Assembly (NCBI GenBank): GCA_036351335.1
Contig: JAZBOW010000273.1
Location: forward strand, 1 to 28,895
Direction of reading: 5' to 3'
DNA: 28,895 nt
From: UBA4459 sp036351335
GTDB lineage: Bacteria; Bacteroidota; Bacteroidia; Bacteroidales; F082
Positions 9,116-16,060 of the stretch are shown piece after piece; the stretch's first letter is position 1, and the number at the start of each line of letters is the position of its first letter. The translations under genes and the position numbers were made by a program. Under the pieces are notes generated by a model. That model was not told the DNA's origin and ran no database searches. It worked only from the letters and a program-made list of their open reading frames with translations.

Positions 9116-9198
9116 GCATGGAGTAAGAGCATGGTACATGGTGTATGGGGACGTTTTATAGTACTTTGTTCAATGCACCATGCTTTTGGCTCAATGCT
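9116..9198. repeat. Second inverted element with 7-nt phased CATGG units
   Basis: The left arm has GCATGG at 9116 and 9129, ACATGG at 9136 and GTATGG at 9143. The right arm has CAATGCA, CCATGCT, TTTGGCT and CAATGCT at 9171, 9178, 9185 and 9192. The arms are imperfect reverse complements. It is the same family as the element at 27-98 and lies in the same position, directly 3' of a cargo gene, overlapping the stop codon of the gene at 9197-10813. Confidence 0.75.
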
Positions 9199-10813
9199 AT
9201 TTAATGATTAATTTTTTGGTTACAGTATTATTTTTAATATGTAGTTTGCAGAAATATATACCGCATGGTAAGTGGCTTAAATTGAGTCCGATTGAAATTG
9301 TTCCCGAAGAGATTTCTTGTACGAGCAGCAATTTTCCATTCAGGTTATAAATTTCCAAAGTTGCAGCCTCATGACAGCTTTCTGCTAATTGAAATGTGAT
9401 ACTCGATTCAGCCGGATTAGGAAATAACTTAAATGTTATGTCTTCGGTGAATACGTCTTCTACACCACTGTTCTCAGCATAAATGAAATTTAACCCCCAG
9501 GCTATTAATGTACCGGTATTTCCTTCAACACCATCATAAATACTCAGCGTCCATGTGCCCTCCGGGTCAATGCCTTCAAAAGCGGACAAGGGGTTTTCAG
9601 CTATATAAATTCCTGAAAAGGGAGCCATTCCGTCGGAGATTGTATCATAAGCCCTGTCGGTTAGCTTTGTATTAATAAAATTTTCTCCGTCGCTGCCAAC
9701 ATGATAGATAATGGTTTCTGTAACACCTTTGTGAGATAAGGTAAATTCCAGATCGCCTACGGACGTATGTAAAACCGAGTCTATTAGTACTTCAACACCG
9801 TATAACGATCTGTTATCATTTGCCTGTTTGCCTGAAATAACCAATTCGTCTTCCGTAGTTTGCAGATCTTCAATGGATTTATTTAGGTTGTTACGTCTGT
9901 GTAATAGATGTTCACTTCCTATGGGTACATAAAGATATGCTTCCAATAATATATTATGCCATTCAGAATCCGGATCATACAATTCGTCAATTTCCATGAT
10001 TGTCCGGTTATTGTAAGCGTCATAAGCATAACTGTTTCTTTGAATCCTCTCCTGCCAGGTAGCATTTTCTTCATCCCAATTATTACCCCATGACACAATC
10101 AGGTTGTTTGTTTCTTCGTCGTAAGTATAAAAAATCTGGGTGCCATTTATCCAGGCATATGTTTCCTCATCCCAATTCTTAACCAAAATTTTATCGCGGA
10201 TGTTGCTCTCGTCATAGTAGTAAATCCACTTTTGAGAATTAACCCATATTTGATCATCATCATCCCAACGTTCGATAATATAATAGTCTCTATTGTTACC
10301 ATCATATACGTATGTGGTTCTTGAATCATTTTCAAATTCTGAACCACTCCAAACTTTTGATTCTTTGTAAATCAGGTTGTTCATAGCATCATAGCTGTAG
10401 GTTATATATTTGCTATTCATCCATCCGTCATTATCATGAGCGTAAATACTTTCCAACTCTAGGTTGTTGTTTACGTCATACTCATAGATCCTTTTTTCAA
10501 TATCCCCTGAGCCATCTGACCATTTCTCTAGTTTTTCATAAAGATTATGGTTCTCATCATATGTGTAATAGTAACTATAATAGCATTCGTATATATCATG
10601 CAAATCGCTCCACCAATAAAAATAAGACGCGTCTATTAAAAAGTCATTGTCGCGCTGAGCATGTATATGAGAATTATCTTCTGAAATTAGTAGTTGAAAT
10701 ATCGGACTCTGTTTCACATTACCTGTATTTGAACCTGGGATCGCTTCTCTGTTTTGCGAAAAAACGGTTAAAGAGAGTAGTAAAATGAAGGTTAATTGTA
10801 AAAGTTTTTTCAT
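9197..10813 (-). CDS. Secreted YD-repeat-like and P-domain protein with T9SS sorting domain (paralogue)
   Basis: 538 aa from ATG 10813 (MKKLLQLTFILLLSLTVFSQ); the longer in-frame start at 10837 has no support. Layout as in the downstream paralogue: signal peptide, a YD-like region ~60-300 (YEYDVNNNLELE, YTYDEETNNL, repeated D/W-rich turns), a P domain ~315-445 (LYGVEVLIDSVLHTSVGDL, APFSGIYIAENPLSAF, GTWTLSIYDGVEGNTG), then a CTD ~460-538. The stretch from the P domain to ENSGVEDVFTED is nearly identical in the two proteins, while the YD-like parts and the CTD core differ. This points to tandem duplication with divergence of the exposed part. Confidence 0.88.
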   Translation of the reverse strand: MKKLLQLTFILLLSLTVFSQNREAIPGSNTGNVKQSPIFQLLISEDNSHIHAQRDNDFLIDASYFYWWSDLHDIYECYYSYYYTYDENHNLYEKLEKWSDGSGDIEKRIYEYDVNNNLELESIYAHDNDGWMNSKYITYSYDAMNNLIYKESKVWSGSEFENDSRTTYVYDGNNRDYYIIERWDDDDQIWVNSQKWIYYYDESNIRDKILVKNWDEETYAWINGTQIFYTYDEETNNLIVSWGNNWDEENATWQERIQRNSYAYDAYNNRTIMEIDELYDPDSEWHNILLEAYLYVPIGSEHLLHRRNNLNKSIEDLQTTEDELVISGKQANDNRSLYGVEVLIDSVLHTSVGDLEFTLSHKGVTETIIYHVGSDGENFINTKLTDRAYDTISDGMAPFSGIYIAENPLSAFEGIDPEGTWTLSIYDGVEGNTGTLIAWGLNFIYAENSGVEDVFTEDITFKLFPNPAESSITFQLAESCHEAATLEIYNLNGKLLLVQEISSGTISIGLNLSHLPCGIYFCKLHIKNNTVTKKLIIK

Positions 10814-10830
10814 GATTTTTGTTTTTTGTT

Positions 10831-10965
10831 TCGTCATCGCGAACCTCGCAGGTAAGGTTTGTGTTTAGGCGTGAAGCGATCTCTTTTTAGGTGCATTTGT
10901 TATTTAGCTGATTGAGATTGTTTCGCGCCGCGCTTTGGTCCATCTCCCGATGCTCGCAATGACGA
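10831..10965. repeat. Dispersed inverted repeat, CGTCATCGCGA type
   Basis: The left end reads TCGTCATCGCGAACCTCGC and contains GAAGCGATCTC near 10872-10883. The right end contains GAGATTG at 10914-10920 and finishes GCTCGCAATGACGA at 10965, an imperfect reverse complement of the left end. It fills the gap between two cargo genes. From memory it belongs to a type that is widespread between genes in Bacteroidota, distinct from the element at 1323-1419. Confidence 0.8.
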
Positions 10966-10971
10966 GGTTAT

Positions 10972-12888
10972 TTATTTTTGAATGATTAGTTTTTTTGTTA
11001 CACTTTTATTTTCAGTACTTAGCCTACAGCAATATACCCCGCTATTTATATGGCTCACATCAATCTCCATACTTTCTGTTCCTACCGGCCCGCCTGCCGG
11101 ACGGGCAGGAATGTGGTCTTCAAGTAGTTTCTTGCCACACAAATCGTAAATTTCAATTACTGCCGAATGTTGACTGAAGACAGCCGACTGAAGGCTGACG
11201 ACTGAAACAGCCGGATTGGGATACATCATAAAATCACCACCATCGTATTCATCCACACCAACATAGCCCCCTTCCACAATCACATACCACCACTTTTCAA
11301 TTTGGTCATCAAAAGAGGTGATGTTGTACCAAATGGGTTCGATAAAGCTGGTAACCACTTCATCTTCAGGATACATACACGAGTGTTCTGACCGTGTGAT
11401 GAATGGCACCAGGAACTCAATATTGGCTGTATCATGAACCGTGGCCGTCACCCTCTGGTTATCATAATCAATAAATGGGGGTGCTACCTGCGATTCAAAG
11501 TACACATCCATTATATCGGCCATATAATTGGGTGGGGTGCCGGTTTCGTAATGGATGGCTGTTGCATCTTCCACCTGGATGGTGTCGAACGAACCCGCGG
11601 CTATCACAAACTCATTTTCGGCAATCACAGCAATCTCCCAGGGTGTACCATAGAGATTGGGAACCCGAACATCCCACTCTATGTTACCCTGGGGATTAAC
11701 TTTTACTGCTGTAATAAATTTGTGAATAAAACATCTTTTCATGCTGATGCCGCAGATATACACATTGCCCGCAGGCCCCATCTCAAAATCGAAGGGGTGG
11801 TCGTTCAGAAAATTCTGGTAGTCGAAGCGGGCTTCCCATATGAGGCTTCCAGATGGTGTATATTTCAGCAAAATATAGTCTTTTCCGGTACCGGGATAAG
11901 GATTTTCATAGGCGCTGTATCCGCCAACTAACAGATCTCCTTCATCCGTCATTTCGAGGTAATAGCCATTGTTGTCGACGTAGCCCGGATTGCCATAGCT
12001 TTGTTTCCACTGAAAAACCCCGCCGGAATTGTATTTGGCGGTTACAATATCTGTTTGGTGGGAACTGACCTGGTTATAGCCCGTTATATACACATTTCCG
12101 GCATCATCTACCAGCACGGCTTCCGCGATATCGGTACTATGATATATATCGCCATCCAGAAATGCATCCCAGACCAGGTTGCCGTTCGGATCAAATTTTA
12201 CCACACAATAATCGATAGATGCATTCCAGGCATCGCCGGCGATATACACATTGCCACTGGCATCCACAGCGATGCTTTTAGCATTGGAGTTGCTGCTGCC
12301 GGCATGGGTGGCTGTCCAAATAATATTGCCATTGAAGTCCAGCTTCATGGCCAGCATTTCCCTATCGCCAGCAACCGGGTCGAACTTGGTACCGGCCACA
12401 TACAAATGGTTGTTGTCGATGGTCATGTAGGTGGGTTTTACCTGCCACTCGAAGCCGTTGAACTGGGCATCTGCCAGTTCAGAAGCCCACAGGATGGTTC
12501 CGCTGCCGGCATCGTATTTTTGCACCTCGATTGACCAATAGCCGCCGCCGGGTGTGTGTTTCATAAAGGTGATGTATGCATTGCCCTGGTTATCAACACA
12601 GAGTGTATTGGGTGTTTCACTAATGGTATCTCCGCTATCATAAGTTTGCGACCAAATGACATCGCCGCCTGTATCGAGTTTTATAACAAAATTGTAACCG
12701 CTGCTGCCAGCCATCAATACATTCCCTGAAGGATCTAAATCAATGGCGGTTGCTGAAGAGGCGCTCGCATCAGGAAAATGGCCATTTGATATCCAGGTAG
12801 GATAGGACTGGGCGAAAGCCTGCCTGTCGACAGACAGGGAAAAAGTAAAAAATGCAAAGGCAAAAGTTAAGAGTAAAAGTTTTTTCAT
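10972..12888 (-). CDS. Secreted SBBP-type seven-bladed propeller with T9SS type A sorting domain
   Basis: 638 aa. The signal peptide is unusually long (1-27, ending AFAQ) because it contains SLSVDRQ encoded by a palindrome. Residues ~40-420 contain about seven SBBP repeats (GNVYIAGDAW...VVKFDPNGNLVW, GNVYITGYN...TAKYNSGGVFQW), fitting one propeller. Residues ~420-545 are an uncharacterised region. The CTD (~550-638; MYPNPAVSVVSL, EIYDLCGKKLLEDH, KSVTKKLIIQK) carries an extra RPAGGPV compared with the neighbouring CTDs, again encoded by a GC-rich palindrome. By eye the gene is somewhat richer in GC than its neighbours. It lies 38 bp downstream of the gene starting at 15575. Confidence 0.88.
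   Translation of the reverse strand: MKKLLLLTFAFAFFTFSLSVDRQAFAQSYPTWISNGHFPDASASSATAIDLDPSGNVLMAGSSGYNFVIKLDTGGDVIWSQTYDSGDTISETPNTLCVDNQGNAYITFMKHTPGGGYWSIEVQKYDAGSGTILWASELADAQFNGFEWQVKPTYMTIDNNHLYVAGTKFDPVAGDREMLAMKLDFNGNIIWTATHAGSSNSNAKSIAVDASGNVYIAGDAWNASIDYCVVKFDPNGNLVWDAFLDGDIYHSTDIAEAVLVDDAGNVYITGYNQVSSHQTDIVTAKYNSGGVFQWKQSYGNPGYVDNNGYYLEMTDEGDLLVGGYSAYENPYPGTGKDYILLKYTPSGSLIWEARFDYQNFLNDHPFDFEMGPAGNVYICGISMKRCFIHKFITAVKVNPQGNIEWDVRVPNLYGTPWEIAVIAENEFVIAAGSFDTIQVEDATAIHYETGTPPNYMADIMDVYFESQVAPPFIDYDNQRVTATVHDTANIEFLVPFITRSEHSCMYPEDEVVTSFIEPIWYNITSFDDQIEKWWYVIVEGGYVGVDEYDGGDFMMYPNPAVSVVSLQSAVFSQHSAVIEIYDLCGKKLLEDHIPARPAGGPVGTESMEIDVSHINSGVYCCRLSTENKSVTKKLIIQK
11083..11110. repeat. GC-rich palindrome inserted in frame in a CTD
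   Basis: The sequence around GCCCGCCTGCCGGACGGGC can pair its ends (GCCCG/CGGGC). On the coding strand it supplies about seven extra codons (RPAGGPV) between HIPA and GTE, where the CTD of the gene at 97-1308 reads HFPAGTE directly. The frame stays open. Related core sequences occur at 12819-12838 and 28323-28341. Confidence 0.75.
11158..11204 (-). repeat. 7-nt phased GACTG tract inside a CTD coding region
   Basis: On the plus strand, GACTG-like pentamers start at 11158, 11165, 11172, 11179, 11186, 11193 and 11200: seven units with no phase break, three of them exact GACTG. At protein level this gives a seven-residue echo, SLQSAVF then SQHSAVI. Confidence 0.85.
12819..12838. repeat. Palindrome inside a signal peptide coding region
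   Basis: CCTGCCTGTCGACAGACAGG is a 20-bp palindrome with a single mismatched pair. It encodes SLSVDRQA between the hydrophobic core and the AFAQ cleavage region of the gene at 10972-12888. The signal peptides of neighbouring genes lack this segment. Confidence 0.75.
12842..12876 (-). repeat. 7-nt phased AAAG tract inside a signal peptide coding region
   Basis: On the plus strand, AAAG-like units have G at 12845, 12859, 12866 and 12873; the unit at 12852 has lost the G but keeps the phase. The tract encodes the hydrophobic core of the signal peptide and abuts the palindrome at 12819-12838. Confidence 0.65.
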
Positions 12889-12926
12889 GAGTTTATCAAT
12901 GTTAATTTTAATCTATAGACTATTGT

Positions 12927-15575
12927 TTATTTAACCTTAATCATGGGTTTGCATTCGTTAATCTGACCTGAGACAAGACGGTAGAAATAAACACCCTCCG
13001 GCAAGTTTTGTCCTTTAAATTCAACTGAATGTTGGCCCCGGTTCTGATGTGCGTTCACAAGTGTCGTGATTTCCTGCCCCGTGATGTTGAATACTTTTAT
13101 GGTGACCCATTCATTATCAGGAAGATCGTATTCAATTTTTGTATGGTAGTTAAAAGGATTGGGCGCATTTTGCCAGAGGTGGGTCTTAGCTGTTATGTCT
13201 GTCCATTCATCTTCAATACCGGTTAGACTGCCATATTTAAGGAGCGCACCGTTGTTGCCTACCACAAAACCAATATCAGTACTTACGAAAAATACACTTC
13301 TAAGAAATGCATCGGTAAGTCCCGCCCCTTCAATATTCCAGACTGTATTGTTACCCTGATCTTCTGAAGAATGCCACCAAAAATCATCTCCGTTTGGTGA
13401 ATGTAAAATGGATCCCTGTGAACCAACCGCCCATACATCAGTACCATTGGGTGAGTATACATCGAACAATGATTCAGAAAAATATGGTATCGACAAACCT
13501 TTCCATGCATTTCCTCCATCATTTGTTCCTCCTATTAGTCCTGCATTTCCTACAACCCAACCTTCAGTATTATTGATAAAAAATAGAGCATTAAATGAGC
13601 CTGCCGGGCCTGATTGGAAATCAAATGTTGATCCATCAAAATGCGAAATAACAGCTCCACCACAAATCCATACATTATCAACTGAAGGGGAACTAATTCC
13701 TGCTAAATTTGAATAAAGCCCACTATTCAAATCTTCAATACCCTCCGGAGTGATACTGAATACGTGCCCGTTATCTCCACAAGCATAGCCTTGTGTTGGT
13801 GCGGCAAAATCTATATTTGTCATAGTTGTAGCTATTGTTCCGTGAAAATTCCAGTTTTCGCCCCCATCAACTGTTCTATAAATAAATCCACTTGCACCTC
13901 CGGCATATCCTTCATTTTCATCAATCATGTAAATGGATTGAATTGATGTTCCTAACTCTGTGTTTTGTACCTCAAATGTTTCCCCGCCGTCAGTGGTATG
14001 GTAGATTTCAGAATTGCTGGAAGTAGTGATCCAACCTTCGTACTCATTAATAAAATAGACGTCAGATAGTCCGGCTCCGGCAGCATTTTCGAGCGGAAAC
14101 AGATTGGAACTAATGTCGACCCATCCATGTGTTTGATTATAGCTTGCTGTAAAATTACAAGTCTCAGACACGTTTGAAACAACAACTGTTTTTGATTCGG
14201 GGGTGAAAGCCATATACAAATGGAATGGCGTAACTGTGTAGGTCCCCTCAGGGAGTCCGGTAAACGAATAGTGACCATCAGCTTCAACTTCAGCATATGC
14301 GTTTACAGGCCCTACGAACTTAATTGCAATCTCCTCTTTTGGAAGTCCGGTACCTTCTATCGTGCCAATGATAGAACCGGAGGGCGCACTGTTGTTGTCT
14401 GTACGCACTGGCCATACATGTTTTTCAATGGTTTTGTCAGTGTATGAGCCACTATTCAACTCAAAGGTATAATCCCATGCCATATTCTCATCGCTGGCGA
14501 GCGTACTCGAAGTCCAGTACCTTAACATTGGAAATTGACTTGGATATGGATAAGGCCATGTTGAAACAAAGGGATTGTTTTTGGGGAGATTTTGAGAATT
14601 TTGGCTGCAATCAATAAGGCTTGTCAATTCATTCCGATTTGGCATACGCCAGTCGTTATAACCAAGGTAGTTTTCATTGTTCAGCTTTGCAATATAATCG
14701 AGCGAACTTATCCAACCACTACCATATTCTTCATAAAAATCCGGATCACGATTGTACATCAGCAAAGTTTCCTTTGTCCACATCAAACCGGTGAGCCTAT
14801 CGGTTACAGAACTGTTGTTGTTGTCAATCAACCTGGGTGACGGCCATTCAGTTCCAGCTGCAATTACAGCATCGTCTCCTTCAAAGTATGTTAATATTTG
14901 ACCGCTTTGCGGAATGGTGATTTCCCCTGTTTCGGTTCCATCGCGAACGGGAAGGAGGTATAGATGATAGTAATCATTTGAAGATAAATCAAGGTTTTTA
15001 TTCATGTCTTGGAAATCGCCAACCGGGTGACTCAGATAAGTATGCACATAGTATTTTGATAAGAACACGCAGATTGCAGCGTTTCTGCTGCCATCAGGGG
15101 TAGTTGTACTCCAATACCCTTCTTTCAGGTTGATAAAAGGATGATTTGCAGGGAACGTAATGCTGTCGTTACCCAGGTTAAGCAGCGAGCGTAGCTCTAT
15201 ATAGTTAGGCGTGCGCCAGTCGTTATGGCCCAGGTAATTTTCCGTATTCAGCTTCACAATGTAATCGAGGGCCGTGGTCCAGTTGATATCACCGTCGCCC
15301 GGGGTACGGTCTTGGTCGAAGGAAGGATCACGGGAAGCGATCAGGTTGCCATCTTTCACCCACATGAAACCGGTGAACGAATCCGTTACCGATCCATCAC
15401 CGTTGTCGGTAAAGCGGTTGGGTGGAATCGGGACGCCAATCTGCAGGTCGCCGTCATCACCGGGGTAATAGCTTGTGACCTGGCCCGTTGCAGGCAATTC
15501 GATTACTCCTTGCTGGGCAAGTGCGTAAGATAAAAGAAAGAAGGCAAAAGATAAAAGGAGTAGTAGTTTTTTCAT
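12927..15575 (-). CDS. Secreted mosaic protein: two DUF1566 domains, Ycf48-like propeller, T9SS sorting domain
   Basis: 882 aa. Signal peptide at 1-20. Two tandem DUF1566 (Lcl C-terminal-like) units follow, ~50-215 and ~235-395, each with a DNGDGSVTD or DNNNSSVTD turn, TGFMW or TGLMW, LN.ENYLG.NDWR.PN and a final WPVR or LPVRD. Residues ~400-480 look like a small carboxypeptidase-regulatory/Cna-B-like beta domain (GTIEGTGLP, GHYSFTGLPEGTYTVTP). Residues ~485-795 hold about seven Ycf48-like blades (EGYAGGASGFIYRTVDGGENW). The CTD ~800-882 is of the QNAPNPFNYHTKIEYDLP subclass ending in MIKVK. It is the first cargo gene of the array, 11 bp after the LytTR-only gene, so probably read on the same transcript. 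No enzyme motif is visible. Confidence 0.9.
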   Translation of the reverse strand: MKKLLLLLSFAFFLLSYALAQQGVIELPATGQVTSYYPGDDGDLQIGVPIPPNRFTDNGDGSVTDSFTGFMWVKDGNLIASRDPSFDQDRTPGDGDINWTTALDYIVKLNTENYLGHNDWRTPNYIELRSLLNLGNDSITFPANHPFINLKEGYWSTTTPDGSRNAAICVFLSKYYVHTYLSHPVGDFQDMNKNLDLSSNDYYHLYLLPVRDGTETGEITIPQSGQILTYFEGDDAVIAAGTEWPSPRLIDNNNSSVTDRLTGLMWTKETLLMYNRDPDFYEEYGSGWISSLDYIAKLNNENYLGYNDWRMPNRNELTSLIDCSQNSQNLPKNNPFVSTWPYPYPSQFPMLRYWTSSTLASDENMAWDYTFELNSGSYTDKTIEKHVWPVRTDNNSAPSGSIIGTIEGTGLPKEEIAIKFVGPVNAYAEVEADGHYSFTGLPEGTYTVTPFHLYMAFTPESKTVVVSNVSETCNFTASYNQTHGWVDISSNLFPLENAAGAGLSDVYFINEYEGWITTSSNSEIYHTTDGGETFEVQNTELGTSIQSIYMIDENEGYAGGASGFIYRTVDGGENWNFHGTIATTMTNIDFAAPTQGYACGDNGHVFSITPEGIEDLNSGLYSNLAGISSPSVDNVWICGGAVISHFDGSTFDFQSGPAGSFNALFFINNTEGWVVGNAGLIGGTNDGGNAWKGLSIPYFSESLFDVYSPNGTDVWAVGSQGSILHSPNGDDFWWHSSEDQGNNTVWNIEGAGLTDAFLRSVFFVSTDIGFVVGNNGALLKYGSLTGIEDEWTDITAKTHLWQNAPNPFNYHTKIEYDLPDNEWVTIKVFNITGQEITTLVNAHQNRGQHSVEFKGQNLPEGVYFYRLVSGQINECKPMIKVK
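15526..15560 (-). repeat. 7-nt phased AAAG tract inside a signal peptide coding region
   Basis: On the plus strand, the G of (A)AAG units falls at 15529, 15536, 15543, 15550 and 15557. It encodes the SFAFFLLSYAL core of the signal peptide of the gene at 12927-15575. Confidence 0.65.
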
Positions 15576-15586
15576 GGGTTTTAACT

Positions 15587-15913
15587 TTATTGCGATATAT
15601 GGTTGTTCAATAAATGGATGATTATGTCTTTCGTTTTTTTATTCACAGGCAGTAAAACGCCATTCTCTAACTCGATAGAATCAGAAAAATCATCAGCTAT
15701 TTTGGCTATATAATTCACATTAATGATATGATCTTCGTGTATCCTGATAAAATCAGAATCTTTTAATTGTTTTTCGATGCTGTTAATGGATTCAACAATT
15801 TTAGAAGTTGTTCCGTTTAAAAAGTGAATGATGGTGCTGTGTGCTGTCGACTCAAACCGAATGATCTCGGTGTCTTTGAAAAATAGAATCTGGTTTTCTG
15901 ATACGATCTTCAT
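15587..15913 (-). CDS. Stand-alone LytTR DNA-binding protein
   Basis: 108 aa, consisting only of a LytTR domain (residues ~5-105): IRFESTAHSTIIHF, SINSIEKQL, then DFIRIHEDHIINVNYIAKI and LENGVLLPVNKKTKD. The pattern F.RIH..HIIN..YI is the core of the family, which binds DNA through beta strands to paired 9-bp sites. There is no receiver or membrane segment, so activity must be set by expression, a partner or direct ligand sensing. It ends 11 bp before the first cargo gene and starts 147 bp after the response regulator gene. A candidate operator lies in that gap. The ATG is overlapped by the perfect palindrome CATGATATCATG (15911-15922). Confidence 0.9.
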   Translation of the reverse strand: MKIVSENQILFFKDTEIIRFESTAHSTIIHFLNGTTSKIVESINSIEKQLKDSDFIRIHEDHIINVNYIAKIADDFSDSIELENGVLLPVNKKTKDIIIHLLNNHISQ

Positions 15914-15974
15914 GATATCATGCGTTATGATGATCGAATATACTGCAGAAATTCAGCTAATTAAGGGGTAAATG

Positions 15975-16004
15975 ATTATTCGCTAGGATTCAATTATTAT
16001 TCGC
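15975..16004 (-). promoter_or_regulatory. Candidate LytTR operator, paired 9-bp direct repeats
   Basis: ATTATTCGC occurs at 15975-15983 and again, identically, at 15996-16004 (GCGAATAAT on the gene strand). The spacer is 12 bp, so the repeats start 21 bp apart, two helical turns. LytTR regulators such as AgrA and AlgR bind 9-bp direct repeats with 12-13 bp spacers. The base sequence differs from the classical consensus, but the geometry and place, upstream of a LytTR gene, fit. I saw no other copy in the window. Confidence 0.6.
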
Positions 16005-16060
16005 GCCTATATAAATATTCTTAATAAACGCAATGCTTTTTTAATTTGATGAAATGCGCA

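Noticed and set aside
7445..10813. RHS/YD toxin genes
   Set aside because: The YD-like repeats are loose, there is no RHS core motif or C-terminal toxin, and the proteins end in P domain plus CTD.
97..15575. T9SS machinery genes
   Set aside because: All proteins are cargo with CTDs; no Por or Spr component is recognisable, and the PorT-like barrel at 20297 is only a fold match.
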